A stretch of DNA of 64,000 nt from Pyrocephalus nanus (lineage: Eukaryota > Chordata > Aves > Passeriformes > Tyrannidae): NCBI GenBank assembly GCA_038380795.1, contig CM076272.1, forward strand, positions 1,245,001 through 1,309,000, in the 5' to 3' direction. The translations under genes and the position numbers were made by a program. How positions within the stretch are numbered: position 1 is the first letter of the stretch; the number at the start of each line of letters is the position of its first letter. Of this stretch, positions 47,046 to 59,364 are shown one piece after another. Under the pieces are notes generated by a model, which ran no database searches, was not told the origin of the DNA, and was given only the letters and a program-made list of their open reading frames with translations.

Positions 47046-50000
47046 CACAATCCTTTTCTTACACCAGCCACAGACCTTATTTCCACAGTCAGCTTTTCAA
47101 ATATGAGCAAATACTAACCACTCACTGAATGCCTATAAAAACACACCATTATTCACATTTACTTCAGATTTATGCACCCACATCCCCGAGTGCCACAACC
47201 CTGCCTGTACAAATCCCCTCCATTCACAGCCATTCAGTGGAACGAGGCTGAACTAAACTACTCTGCAGTTGAGGTTTGAAGCTCTGGAAGAGCAAGTAAA
47301 ACTAAACCCAAACCAGCAGACCCTACCAAACACTGTTCTGTTCAGACAGACCCTCAGATTCTGTCATGGGGCAAAGCCAGTTCCTGAGCAAACACACCTG
47401 AACTGTGTTAATTAAGATACTATTAATTTATTCCCAGTTTGAGATGTGTCCCTGTGAATCCTTGGCACCAAAACAGTTCACAAATAACAGAAACGATAAT
47501 TAAATTAATCCTCGCTCTCTCTTCCAAAATCTAGGCAGTTTGGTAGGGTTGCCTCAACGTTAGATTTCAGATAAGCAATTTATTTCATATCACTGATAGT
47601 TTGCAGTGTAATAAAACTCACTATTAATCTGGGTTGGCATTTAAGAAACTGTAAGAAAAGGGTGAGCAGGGGAAGGAAGATCAGCACTTCAAAAGGATGG
47701 CATCTCACTCTGTTTCTCTGCTGGGCCTTATTCACACTTCACAAAGTAAGGGCAGGATTTCAGATTCTTCTACGGAATCAAAAGGAGGAAGAAGTCTAAA
47801 AATATTTTTTTTATGGAGACAGGAGCTTTATAAATAGCTTTGCCAAACCCTGACAACAGGGTTCTATAGTTCTGTAGTTTTGGAAGCTACAAAAATAAAT
47901 ACAATTTCACATCAGAGCAAAATATCCCATCTGATTAATTCAGCAAAAATATGAATACTGTTAGGTGACTAAGCTAAACAACCAAACCAAAATAAAGAAT
48001 TTATTTGTTAGGAAAGATTTTTTTTCCCCCTTTTCCAATTATTTGGTGGTCAAAACCTTCAATATCATGTTTTTATTTATCAGTGATCACAGGTCCAACA
48101 GCGATCTGTGGGATTTGTAGCTGCCTTAATATTTTTAAGAGGTGGAATTGATTGTTGGATGTTTTGGCCTTTCTTTGATTTGGTTTTTTTGTTTTGTCTA
48201 ATTCTAGATAGAGACAAGCCTGGAAAATCTGAAAGAGACTGTTCTCAGTGGAGAATTGCAGCCCCAAAATGATGAGCTTCTGTACTTTTAGATATCTTTT
48301 CAAAATTCAAAACGGAGGGCTTAGTAACTCAGGGAAAGCTCTGGACAGCTGAGAGAGAAGGAACATGCAAAAAACAACACACATGAAAATCTGGCCCAGA
48401 ACATTACAGTAGGAAAAGGCAGGAAATGCTGATTGCTATGGAGAAAAGGGTCTATTTTGTATTTCCTGGTAAAGGAAACACTGAAAACAAAGGAAGCCAC
48501 ACAGTAGCTCAAAGGATATAAATTTGAACCCTTAGTTTAAAGGATAAAACCAGTTCTGAACAACTCGTTATCTCCCTACATGCACTGAAGACCCTGTACA
48601 GGACACAATGAATCAAAAAGAAAATAAAATAGAAAAATATAAAGAAAATAATAATAAGTAAAATGCAACTCCACAAAGAACTGAGAACCTCCCAATAAGG
48701 TGAAAAATGGAATGGAGCAACTTGCTGGGATCCAACATATGGATCACTCCATTTTAGCAGGTAGGTTTTTCTAATCCTGCAAATTACTTAATTCCTGGTT
48801 AGGGCAGTAATTAATACCGTTCTTGTTTTAATTCTGTGTATCTGCAAGCACAGAGGAATTTTACAGGGCACACCAGAAATCCTGAACCAGGAATGGGCTG
48901 CTTGATTTGAGTTGCATCATGTAAGGAAGTGAACTGCCACGTGCAGCTCTGCAAGGATCTAAGAGATGCAGAACACTGGATCCTGACAATGGAAGGGGAG
49001 AGAGCAAGGCCATGGGTTCTGAAACAAAACAATCCTTCGTCTTCCTGGGCGCTTCAACTCTGCTGGAAACAAGGAGGGAATTTAGAGTGTTCCTTTCAGA
49101 CAGTAAATACTTTCAGTGAGTGAGTGAATGGAGTGGAGATGTGGATTTTATCTGACAATCACTGGGGCATAAAGAAGGCAAAGCAGTGCGTACAAATGAT
49201 GAGACAGCCTGATGTCACCCTGCTCCTCACAAGCACACCTAGCAGTGCTGGGCACACACAGCAAAAGCATCCACATCCTCCTCTTGGGAGGTTGGTTTGG
49301 CAACATTCAGAGGATTCCTTGGTCACCTTCACTGGTCCTTTGGGACCTGGCCAAAAAGCTCAGATTCTTCAATTATGCCTGGGAGTTCCAGTTAGTGTGG
49401 AGCAAATTACGTAGTTAATAAGGGATATCAATTTGTGCCTCCAGGTAAGCAGTGGCCACCCTCTGCTCGTGTTTAATAGCTCTGAGAACAGCCACGGAGC
49501 TCCTGCTGTCTGCTCCCAACTCTGCTGCCTGCACTGCTCAGAACATCAGCTGGAAAGGAGGACCCACTGACTGCAGTGATGGAATGCAAGAGCACCAGGG
49601 GCTCTTCAGGAAAACACCCACAGAGCCCACTCCCCTCACCTGCTGAAGACAACCCAAAATACCACGTGGTTCTCATGGGGCTTGCAAAGCAAACTGCAGT
49701 TTGAGGGCTGGGAGATAAACAGTGCCACCAGTTTGGAGGTCAGACCAGCGTAAGAGCAAAGAGCTGACAGCTGGAAAACTGAAGGCCTGCTCTTTTAAGG
49801 CTGATTTCTAGAGCATAAACATGCATGGAACTGTCAGGGCAAAGGGAGGAAGAGATAAACATGGAGTGCACAGAATGGATCCCCTGCTTTACAGAGAGAT
49901 AGCAGATTTATGGAATTATTATTTATCATGATAGATTTATTTTATGCTTGAGTATAGCAAGGATGAAGCCCTAGGGGAAAATATGTCAGCCTACCAGGAG

Positions 50001-50399
50001 AGCCATTTAAGAGGGAGGTCGGTGGGAAGTGAAAGTGAGGCTGTTCACAGCGTTCTGGGGCTCACCAGGAGGTAGAACAGCAAGTTCTGAGCCACCACTG
50101 CCCAGCAAGGTCCTGTCCTCTCCAGAACAACCCCAGTGCCAGCTGGTCCTTTCAGAAAGCCTTTCAGCACGGATTTCTGTCAGGGGATGATCTGTTCTGC
50201 CTCCAGTCCTTCAAACTGGAGTGCCTCAGCACCCAGACCCACCTGACACGGCCTGCAGGTTTGTTCAGACATGACTTACACCTTCCTGACCCGACCATAA
50301 ACACCACAGCCTCAGCTCCTCAGAGCTACCTTAGGAAATGTCCTGCTCCAAAAAACTATAAATATCTGTGGGTTACACTGGCTAAACCCAGACTTATTA
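47046..50399. other. Non-coding stretch, no gene seen
   Basis: AT-rich in 47400-48320 and 48590-48830, with many TAAT cores but few CpGs. Frames are below 100 codons. No exon, RNA gene or transposon recognised. Confidence 0.5.
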
Positions 50400-51320
50400 G
50401 GCTCATTTAATTAGACTGATTGCCTCGCCTAGGCAGTAATACTGGCAACTCTCTCCAACTCACCCATCACAGCATCTACAGTAGAGAGGTTTGGTTGGAT
50501 CCAACAGGGCTTTTCACGCCAGCATTCTAACCTGATTCTCTCCACAAATTTATCCAGCACAAACAGAGCACTGGGAATATCAAAGTAGGGTCCATATTTA
50601 GACAACAGGAGAAGTGAGCCAATATTTGTGGAATATATTTAGTTTAGAGGAAAAAAAAAAAGATATTTTTGTTAGTGCTTTTTCGTTTTAATTAGAGAAA
50701 ATGGCAATGTACTACCCCAGTGCTGCAAGGCAATCTTCCAAGAGAGCTAACTAAATATATGAAAATACTTTTACTGAAACAAGTTATGCCGAATTAAATG
50801 TTGTGCTGCTTTATTTGATTTGCCTTAGTGATCATTTAACTGTCACCGAAGCCTGAACTTCGGAAGTGGCAGTGTTTAATGACAATGAGACACTGTGGCT
50901 CGTGTGTTAATGCTGATTAATGCACTTCCCAAGCGTGCTGGGAGCGTTTGGCTCGCCTTGTACCTTGCCCTGTGCACCCAAGGCATGCATTCATCAGCAC
51001 TACTGCTCTGACTGTCATGTCTCATCGCTGCAGTGCTGCACCGCTCCCCGTGCTTGCTCTGAGCCTGCCTCACTCAATTTACATTACACTGCCCACCCAA
51101 ACCCACAGTTTTGAGGTTCACCCGGCTCTTGATGATCAGGGGCCTGTGTGTTTAATAACGTTTTGCTCTGCCAGTCTAATTAACTCCGGCACTGTATCTG
51201 CAGTCAGATAAAATGCTCATTTCACACCACATTAATTTTTATCAGCTGAACATTAAGCAACACAAAGCTATCTATGCTTGGTTTAATTTACATACTGACA
51301 GAGCTACAAAGAATTACTGC
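50400..51320. promoter_or_regulatory. Strongest candidate developmental enhancer block, about 0.9 kb
   Basis: TAATTA cores occur at 50689-50694 and 51177-51182. TTAATGC (50907-50913) and ATTAATGC (50916-50923) are about one helical turn apart. About 12 CpGs are kept between 50846 and 51187 in DNA that is AT-rich on both sides. A short inverted repeat CCGAAG/CTTCGG (50846-50851 and 50858-50863) lies in the middle. Frames across it are below 90 codons and unrecognised. The sharp contrast with the flanks, and the density of intact-looking motifs, make this the best regulatory candidate in the window. The target gene cannot be told from the sequence. Confidence 0.4.
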
Positions 51321-51514
51321 AGTGACTGCAAAGCAAATAAGTAGAACTGGCATCAAACATGGCTCCTTCCAAATGAAATATTGATTTGCGAGGCTGTCAT
51401 CCCAAAGCGGAAAAGAGGAAAAGAAAGAGAATGAGAAATTACTTTTCCCTGTAAGCACTAGGAAAAAAAACCCCACACAATTTGTAACCTGTATTTCCTT
51501 AAATGTTATAGCTT
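51321..51514. other. Non-coding spacer
   Basis: Mostly AT-rich sequence overlapped by a 148-codon minus-strand frame (51734-51288) that also crosses the G run. Its Pro-rich segment is simply the translated G run, so it is not credited as a gene. Confidence 0.5.
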
Positions 51515-51530
51515 GGGGGGGGGGGGGGGG
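51515..51530 (+). repeat. Poly-G tract, 16 G
   Basis: Sixteen consecutive G flanked by AT-rich sequence (GTTATAGCTT before, TATTAAAATT after). G runs this long are uncommon in vertebrate DNA and are prone to sequencing error. It could form a stacked G structure, but that is inference. Confidence 0.93.
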
Positions 51531-53689
51531 TATTAAAATTAAAACCTGCTCTTTGATTGGCCAGGAAAAGTTGGAGGTGATGGAATTCTCCTGACTTGGA
51601 GAGAAAAGGAAAAGGGGTCGTGGAGCGGGGAGGGAACGAGGACGGTGGGAGAGAGCACAACTTGAAAGATTTTTCCTGCTCTTTTCACTGGCTAAATTTA
51701 GCTCAGCACTCCTCCTTTTGTGGGCTATGGCCATAAGTCAAATTTGAAGGCAGAGCGTATGAAAGACCCTGGAATTCTAATATAGGAATAAAAATACAGA
51801 GGAAAAATTCTGGGAGCCTGGGATTTTATTCAGAGTCTGGCAGTGACCCTTCAGTGCTGTTTAAAAGCAACAGTGACCCCGCAGCACCCAGAACAATCCG
51901 TGTTCATACGAGTTAATCTGAACACACAAAAGCTGGCCAGGCACATCAAACCCTTCCCAGCTTTTCCAGGATGTTGCACCACAGTGGGGAGGTGAAGACC
52001 TCAGCTCCAAAACTAAAAATATCCTCAACTGGCTGAAGTCAGAGCTCCACTAAAGCTAATTATGAACTGCACACCACTGAAGTGCTACAGCATACATCCT
52101 CCCCTGGGCTTTATCTGGCCTTCAGTTTGAGGTTAAAACAAAAACCAAAACAAAACAGGCAAGTCCAACCGGGCTGCATTGCAAAAACCTCACAGAAATT
52201 CAACAAATGAGCACAATTAATAAAGTAGCACTGCTCCTCTTCTGCCTGGGGGTCAGATCATCTCTAAATCCTGCAGTCAGTGTAGCCAGGGGGTGTGTGG
52301 GTGATCTTGAGACGCCTTTTTCCAGTCCCTCAGCCACTCCAAACCCGGAGCAATGGCCCTGCACTCCCAGCAGTGCAGGAGGCCACCAGCACAGCCAGCT
52401 CCCCTGGCAGCAGGGAGGGGAACTCACAGAAGAGCTGATGTCCAGGGTTCCCTTCCTGAAGAGAAAGAACTCCTGGAATAGATTTTGTAAAACCTGGGGA
52501 GGTTTCCTGAAGTTCCTCTGCTTTGTGGGGAGTGCTGGGGACCGGGGCCCCGTTCAGCTGAGTGGTTTTCTGGCTGTTGTGACCTGAAAAAGTGCTCTTG
52601 GCACTAAAACAGTTAAAAGGTGTTGGAAATGTGCCCTGTCCCTGTCTCAGTGGCCTCCTGAGCCTCCCTGCCTCAAGAGGGCACGAGGGTAGATCCATGT
52701 TTGTCCAGGCAATCATGGAACAGTTCCCTGAGGAAATTGGCCACTGCTGGGAATTTTTTCTTTGCTGTGGAAGTCACCTTTCTGAGGAACTCTTTTCTCT
52801 TGGAAGAGCAAACACAGGTAATGATCTCCTACCTAGGAGCACTAATATCCAGCTTAACTGCTAAGTGAAAAATCATTTCAAACCAGGGCAAGGTATTATA
52901 GCTGTTCCTATTGACTGCAGTGCAGTTTATTATTGTACTCCAGCTATTTGGGGAAACAAGTCAACTTAAAATGTCATGTTAATTATTTACAAAATACTGA
53001 CATAAATGAAATGAAGATTTGACTGAACTAACAGTTCAGTGCCTCACTCTGCCTTCTTAATGAACGTAACAGGGAACTGCTGAATAATTTTCAGCTTACT
53101 CTACCACAATCCTTCCTTCTCCTCCTTTCCCTGCAAAATGGACCAACCAAAAAAAAAAAAAATCCCAAAACCTCAGGCTCAGACATCTCTGAATCCTGGA
53201 TAGGGCACAAATCATAATCATATCTAGATTTCCTCCACAGATAACGCTGGGGAACTGTTTGGTTGCTCCTGACAGAACATGCCTTGAACATCTGTGATGG
53301 TCAGAGTCTCAGGGCACGCTCCATTTTCAGCTGTGCTTTGAAACAGGAGAAGCAAAATAGCCCTGGAATGCCATTCTAACTAAAATCAGCCGTTGTCTGG
53401 GAGGAACCACAATGCAAAGAGTATTGACCCTCTCTGACTTCCTCCTCAGATAAGGAGCAGGCAGATTTCTAAACCATTAAGTCAGTCGGAGCCCAAAGGA
53501 TAACATGACTTCTAATTCAAGGTAACTGGAATAAAGAAAAGAGAAGAGAGGCTGATTAATTAGATCTGTATAGTGAACTAATTTGCATCCCTATTCTCAC
53601 TGGTTTTCTAAAAAGAGAATCAGTGTGTGTTTGTGCCTCATATCATCTGGTTCTTTCCCACATAAAAAATGACAGGTTTTGCAAGTGAG
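51531..53689. other. Non-coding stretch, no gene seen
   Basis: Mixed sequence with frames up to 128 codons on both strands over 52200-52720, a moderately GC-rich part where chance frames are expected. A short A run lies near 53149-53161. Nothing recognised. Confidence 0.5.
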
Positions 53690-53708
53690 AAAAAAAAAAA
53701 AAAAAAAA
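53690..53708 (+). repeat. Poly-A tract, 19 A
   Basis: Uninterrupted A run continued by GAAAGAAA. Simple sequence. Confidence 0.9.
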
Positions 53709-56700
53709 GAAAGAAATCCTATAAAAAGGTATATTTACTATTGGGACACAAATGATTTTTTTTCCTGAAGTAAAATTTCCTTCATCACTAGTGAGTTTGG
53801 GATAAGAAGCATGGAAATTTGTTCTTGGATTTCTTCCAAGAACTCGCAGGACTTTCCAGCACCGCTGTTGTTACAGAAAATCTGAGAGGTGAATCCAAAT
53901 TATTTCATCTGCCATGTCACCAGTCCTGCCCAGCAGACAGCACAGCACAACCTTCCCTGCAGCCTGAGCCTCACCCTGTGCCTGAGGGGGCACCTGGCAG
54001 GATGATGTCCCTTCCCACCAACCCCTCCTGTTTCCAGCCCCAAAAGGGACATCCACAACCACCCTCCCCACAGAGCAGGGCAAAGAAGGGGCAGAGCAAG
54101 GGATCTTGGCCTTGGCTCTATCCTTCCAGCACAGGAAGATGCAGAAAGCAGCGAGTCACCCCGGTGAATTTCCCGTTCAGGACTGCAGTGATCGGCCTCC
54201 CACGGCACAGCAACCCCACGGACCGTGCTGGAGGAGATCCCTCAAATCCATCCACCCCCCTGTTCCAAATCACGTTTCTACAGCTCTGGAATTCCACCAG
54301 TAATCCCAGCTGCCTCGCTGAAACGTTCTGGAGGTCCAAAGATCCTCATAAATCTCCCTCAGCATTTAAGGTTTTAACTCATTTGAACCAGAGTGGCTCT
54401 GGTGCTTTGAAATAAATCTCACTTTATGACTTGGAAAGAGCTGGGCAAATATTAGCCAGTTAAAGCCCTTCGACTCCCTGCCTCAAGAAGTGGTATGAGA
54501 CCTCGCCAGGGCTATCAAACTGAACTTAACTCTGCTCCAAACCAGCCTGAAATGCAGAGATGGGCAGAGCTGTGTTATGATCCACCCTGCACCATCTCTG
54601 CAACAACTGACTAATCAGAAAGATTTTCTTTTTTTGTTTGTTTCTTTCCCTAGCCAAAAAGCTGTTTTTCAAACTAAGACAAGATGTGCCACGAACTGTT
54701 GGCTTGCACCCCCGGCACATTTTCTAAAGCATTCCCTCGTTCTGCATAACTTTTTTATTATTATCATTATTATTTTCTGCCTTTCTTAGAAAGGGGGAGC
54801 CTGGTTTATCTGCCTGTAAGTATTTCACCTTAAGATGAACAGACTCCTTTTCACGGCCCCAGCTTTCTTTGCCTGGCCCCTGCTTTGGGCATCCTTTGTG
54901 CAGCCCCTGTCCCTGGTAAATCAGTGAGCAGTGATTGCCATGCAGGCTGCAGGAGGGAAACCTCACCGCCTGAGAGGGAGCAAGGATTGCTCTTGACAGT
55001 TTGGATGCTGCTTCCTTTCTCAAAGATGACTTTTTTGACAGCACCAGAAAGCTTTGTCTGTTTTCAAACCCTGAGATATGACAGGGACTCAGAAGGCAGG
55101 ATGAGACAGACCGTGCCAGGTCAGTGTTTTTTGTCTACACAAGCTCACGGTCTCTTTGAATTTATAAACTGGCAGAGGAGAAGATGCTGGGGGAGAGGAG
55201 GGGGAAGAGCATCCCAGAGGCCTGCAAAAGGTGTGCTCTCCTCAGCCCAACCCTGCTGTGCTCCAGAGGAACCACACAGCCTTTGTCGAGCTATACATCC
55301 CGTGCTTAATTGAGAAATGGTTCTTAATAAGTCCTGGAGAGCTACAGGTCTCTCTGTCTCTCAGATGGGAAACAATCCTATCTCACGGCAGCTCATTACG
55401 TATTCTTTTTGTACCACGAGTTGTGTTAAAAGCGTGAAATTAGTTCTGGCAGAGTGTACAGAGAAACACCCCTGAGATGAGACTGGGAGAGTTATGTAAG
55501 GTTTCCACACATTCCCCGGGAATGTTAACTCTTCATGGCTGCAAGTCAGCCTGCTCAGAGGGGGAAATATTCATGCAGCACAGGAAAGAAGCGTGGCTGT
55601 TTGCTCCTCTCTGACATTCAGGGCATACAGCATCTTGGTGATTCTGTTTGGCAAAGAAGCCTCCTTCCTCCATTGTTTCTCTGATACTCAGTTCTCATTA
55701 AATGTGACTTACAAATTCATTTACAGTATCTATACATTAGTTGAGCTGGAGCTGCCTGTGATGACAAGTAAATGGACTCTTCTGGAGGGTACACTGAAGG
55801 TTTTCAAAATGCATCAGAATCATGAATACATATATATAACATCATATAAGAACCCAGCTGCCAGAAAACAGGATCAGTGCAATGGTTTGCCTGAGGGGTT
55901 GGACTCTAACCTGGATACACTGGGCTCTCCAAGGACCAAAAGCCTTTCCAAAGACTGGAACTGTCAGTGAACTTTTGGCCTCTGCAGGAGGAACATCAGC
56001 CCTTGACTACTGGCACTGTAGCTTTTGGTAGATGCTTGAGTTGGTGAATGGAAGGTCTCTAAAGGTGAAACTCCTCTGCTGTCCTGCTCAGCCCCGAGAG
56101 GGGCAGCAAGAGCTGGGCTCAGGTTCCTGGCACAGCTCAATAAATGCAGTCAGAGCTGGGAGGAGATGCCCTGTGCTCTCCTGCAAGGGGGATGGAGGGT
56201 CAGGAAACCAGGAGAGAACTTGGGTGCAGTTGTGAGAGCTGGGAAGGAGGTGAGGACAGAGCTGCAGCTCAAGGGGCAGGCAAAGTTCAGATGGGCTCAT
56301 CTGCCCTTCTCCTTCCACACTGAGATCCATCCACTGCTGACCAAGCCAGCAACCTGCCTGGGATGCACTCAGAGCTCAGAGAGAGAGGGAACAGCTCATG
56401 GAACTGTCAGGACACAGAAGGGGCTGGGGAAAAGCACATATTGCAAACTCAGCCCTGAACTGCAGTAAACTCACCATTTGTCAGTATGAAACAAAATATC
56501 GCAGGAAACTTCCAAAGAAAGCTTTAATTTACTAAATTAATGTGGAAAAGGCTCTGAGTGAAATCCTCAGTGCTTGCTAGGCCTATAGGAGTGCCACCTA
56601 ATGAATGAACTGCCTTTGCAGAGCTGCTGAGGAACAGGCCAATTCTTTAGAAATGCAGCTCCTTTTACTTGTGGTATTTTAACAAGAAATTCGAATTCTT

Positions 56701-57686
56701 TCACCAAAACATAGTGGAATTTAAAAAGACACACCCCAAATAAAACTGCCACAACAACAAAAGCAAGATGGTAGCTAGAGGCAGCAGCTTTGATAAATAA
56801 ATAAAATACATAAAGAAAGAAATAATAAAAAAAGAAATATCTACATGATACATTTGAAAACTTGAAATTTTATAAGTTTTCAAGAGAGAAATGGCCTCAT
56901 TTAAGGCCATGTGATGTTAATGGAAGAAAAACAGACCATTTGCATCTTAATTCTACCAATCTCCTGTTGACACACTCTGTTACACACAATGGACAACACA
57001 AGTCAGACACTTCCTGTGAACTGAGGGTTCTGAATGGTTCACAAATGGCAGGGATAAAAAAAAGCTTCATTGGCTTGTTTGAAAACTCAATTAGGCCGTT
57101 AAAAGAGGAAACAATTTAAGTTGCTCAAATAATTCTCAAAGCAAACGGTACCCTGGAGTTCAGCAGAACAGCAGTGCTGCTTCCAGACATCTTATTTTCC
57201 TCTCTTTAAATGTTCTGGAAAATTGCTCTGGATACGATGCCAAAATGTAAAACTGGGAAGCACAAAGGATATTAGGGCTGTCTGAATTACAGATGTCTCT
57301 AAAGACTAATAGCATAAAGATGGGGAACAGACTGACCTTAAATGTCCTCCTGCTCAACCTGTTGGAAGGTCTTGTCTTTGCTCCTTATGGCTGCTCAGGC
57401 TGACTGGAACTGATGAGAACCATCCACAGAAATCTTATAAAAAGAGCCCTAAACTGCTCCCTCAGCAGGTGCCTCAGAGAGGTGGGAGTCCTAAAATCCT
57501 CCCCCCAGCTTCTCTCTACGAGGGACAGCATGTGAGGGGAACGGGTGACCAACAGGCACACACAAATCAGCATCCCCAGTGGAACGGGAGAGCTCGGGGG
57601 AACACGTCAGCATCTTCCCCCAGCCATGAGAATTCAATCCTACCTCTAGAATTTCCCCTCATTTGGGGGGTGACAGGGGCATAAAA
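53709..57686. other. Non-coding stretch, no supported gene
   Basis: Holds the longest non-repeat frame of the window, 198 codons on the plus strand at 53819-54415. It is rich in Pro, Ser and Gln, has no recognisable domain, signal peptide or membrane segment, and is overlapped by open minus-strand frames. A rough chance estimate (stop-free run of that length in a 64-kb window of about 50% G+C locally) gives near one such frame, so it is not called. An ATT-type microsatellite lies at 54752-54774. Confidence 0.5.
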
Positions 57687-57759
57687 TTCTTTCTTTTCTT
57701 TCTTTCTCTTTCTCTCTTTCTCTGTTTTTCTCCTTTCTTCCTTTCTTCCCTCCTTCCCC
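57687..57759 (+). repeat. Polypyrimidine (CTTT-type) tract, 73 bp
   Basis: All C/T from 57687 to 57759 except one G at 57724. The 5' half is CTTT/CTTTCT-like, the 3' half CCTT-like. Long homopurine-homopyrimidine tracts with mirror symmetry can form triplex DNA; here the mirror symmetry is partial. Minus-strand Glu/Lys/Arg-rich frames across it are artefacts. Confidence 0.9.
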
Positions 57760-59330
57760 ACACTTTTTAAACACACTCCCACACACAGTTGTGAGCTGCA
57801 CAGTTGTCACACAGTTCTGTATCTCTGTGAAACATGCCCCTAAGTTATGCTTTCATTTACAGTGCTTTAAAGAAACAGCTTCCCAGCTGTGACCCCATCA
57901 GAGGCTTATTAATAAATACTTCAGGAATTTGCTTTGGATATCGACGGCACCTTCACTAAACTGGAAGACAGAATGTAGATGGAGATGATTCTTCTTCATG
58001 ACAAAACATACTTTGGGATTGTTTCCCCAAGAGATTCAGACACAGTACACAAAAACCTCACTCTTGAGTGATAAAGTCATTTATAAGGGATGTATTTTGA
58101 CCTAAAGAAGTTCTGAGACTTGTTCAGAAAAGTACTTTTCTCTTTGTAGGAAAAGTCAGGAGAAGCCTGACAGCAATCTAATCAAAACATGCAAATGAGG
58201 TCAACTTTCTGGAAGGGTTGGAGGATTTCTCCAGAGAAATTTAAAGACTGTCCTGGCACAGAGGTATTTTCTGCAGGCACTGACTCTGCTGTGGTTCTGT
58301 GGGACCTCCCTGGCAGTTTGTGCTCTCTGCTGGGCACAGCTGCCCCAGCTGGGCAGACACTTGGCTTTTCATTTAATGCTCAACACCTCAAAGGATGCTG
58401 AGCTTCAGGAAGAGATGGAGTTACAGAATCTGTAACGTTTGAATCAATGGCTTTGGCAACCAAAACTCACAGAGAAACCCATTCCACACGCAGGTGAAAT
58501 GCAGAGTGGTGTGCACTGTTCACACACCAACAGGGTCAGGACTGTCCCTTCACACTGGAAGGGCTGGATCTTGTAAAAAAAATCCTCAGTAAATACAATC
58601 TAATGAGGACACTGTTACAAGTATTTTTATTATTACACCAGATATCACAGCTGGATTCCTGAAACACGCATCAGTAAGGAATTGTGATGGCACCAATCCC
58701 ATTTGCTTATTCTGTAGCAAAAAAATTATGATTCTGATGATTTTTAAAGGCTTCTGTTCACTACACATAATTGAGCAAGTGAGAAATTCTTCCCTAAAGT
58801 TGCACAAATACCATGTTTAACCTTGATTTTTTTATTACTTTGTATTTCTTACTTACTCCTAAAGTTGTCCCTGTAATTCTCACAGAAATTATGAACTTCT
58901 GTCTGCCCCTCAATTCACATGCAAATCTGAAGAGGCAGAATTTATCTCCATCAACAAATCTGCAATGATCCTGATGGCTACAGACTAACAAAGCAGATGC
59001 TTAACATTCCAAATGGTGCCACTGCAGTGGCTTCTCCTTCTGACAGGCAGAAATAACAGCAGAGTTCTGATCACGACACCAGCACTACCTGGAGATTTGT
59101 CTCTGTCCCACCCCCACGTGTCCCTCCAAGCTCTCAGAAGGAAAGCAAGGACAGGAATTCTCTCGAGACTCGTGCTGGAGACTGAGCAGTGCAAATTAAC
59201 ACCCCCATTAGCTCTGCTTTGTTAACTCCCACCTCTGGACCTGGGCACGATGAGCACGCAGGTTTCCTAAATCCTGAACCAGCCACATGTTCCAAAACAG
59301 GGGTGGATTTTTGGTTGCATTATATTGAAA

Positions 59331-59333
<3 letters not shown>
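57760..59333. other. Non-coding stretch, no gene seen
   Basis: Mixed sequence with frames of at most about 75 codons, apart from one 110-codon minus-strand frame that enters from the A tract beyond 59334. An ATGCAAAT octamer is at 58189-58196, an isolated motif of little weight. Confidence 0.55.

Positions 59334-59361
<28 letters not shown>
59334..59361 (+). repeat. Poly-A tract, 28 A
   Basis: Uninterrupted A run between TTGAAAGGT and GGGAGGGATT. No target-site duplication seen. Minus-strand frames across it contain poly-Phe and are artefacts. Confidence 0.93.

Positions 59362-59364
<3 letters not shown>

Noticed and set aside
51288..51734. 148-codon minus-strand frame with a Pro run
   Set aside because: The Pro run is the complement of the 16-G homopolymer; no domain or conservation evidence.
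53819..54415. Longest non-repeat open frame, 198 codons, plus strand
   Set aside because: Pro/Ser/Gln-rich, no domain or signal recognised, overlapped by open minus-strand frames, and next in a smooth series with frames of 196, 172 and 166 codons. About one such frame is expected by chance.
57567..57782. Minus-strand Lys/Glu/Arg-rich frame
   Set aside because: Its charged run is the translated purine complement of the polypyrimidine tract.
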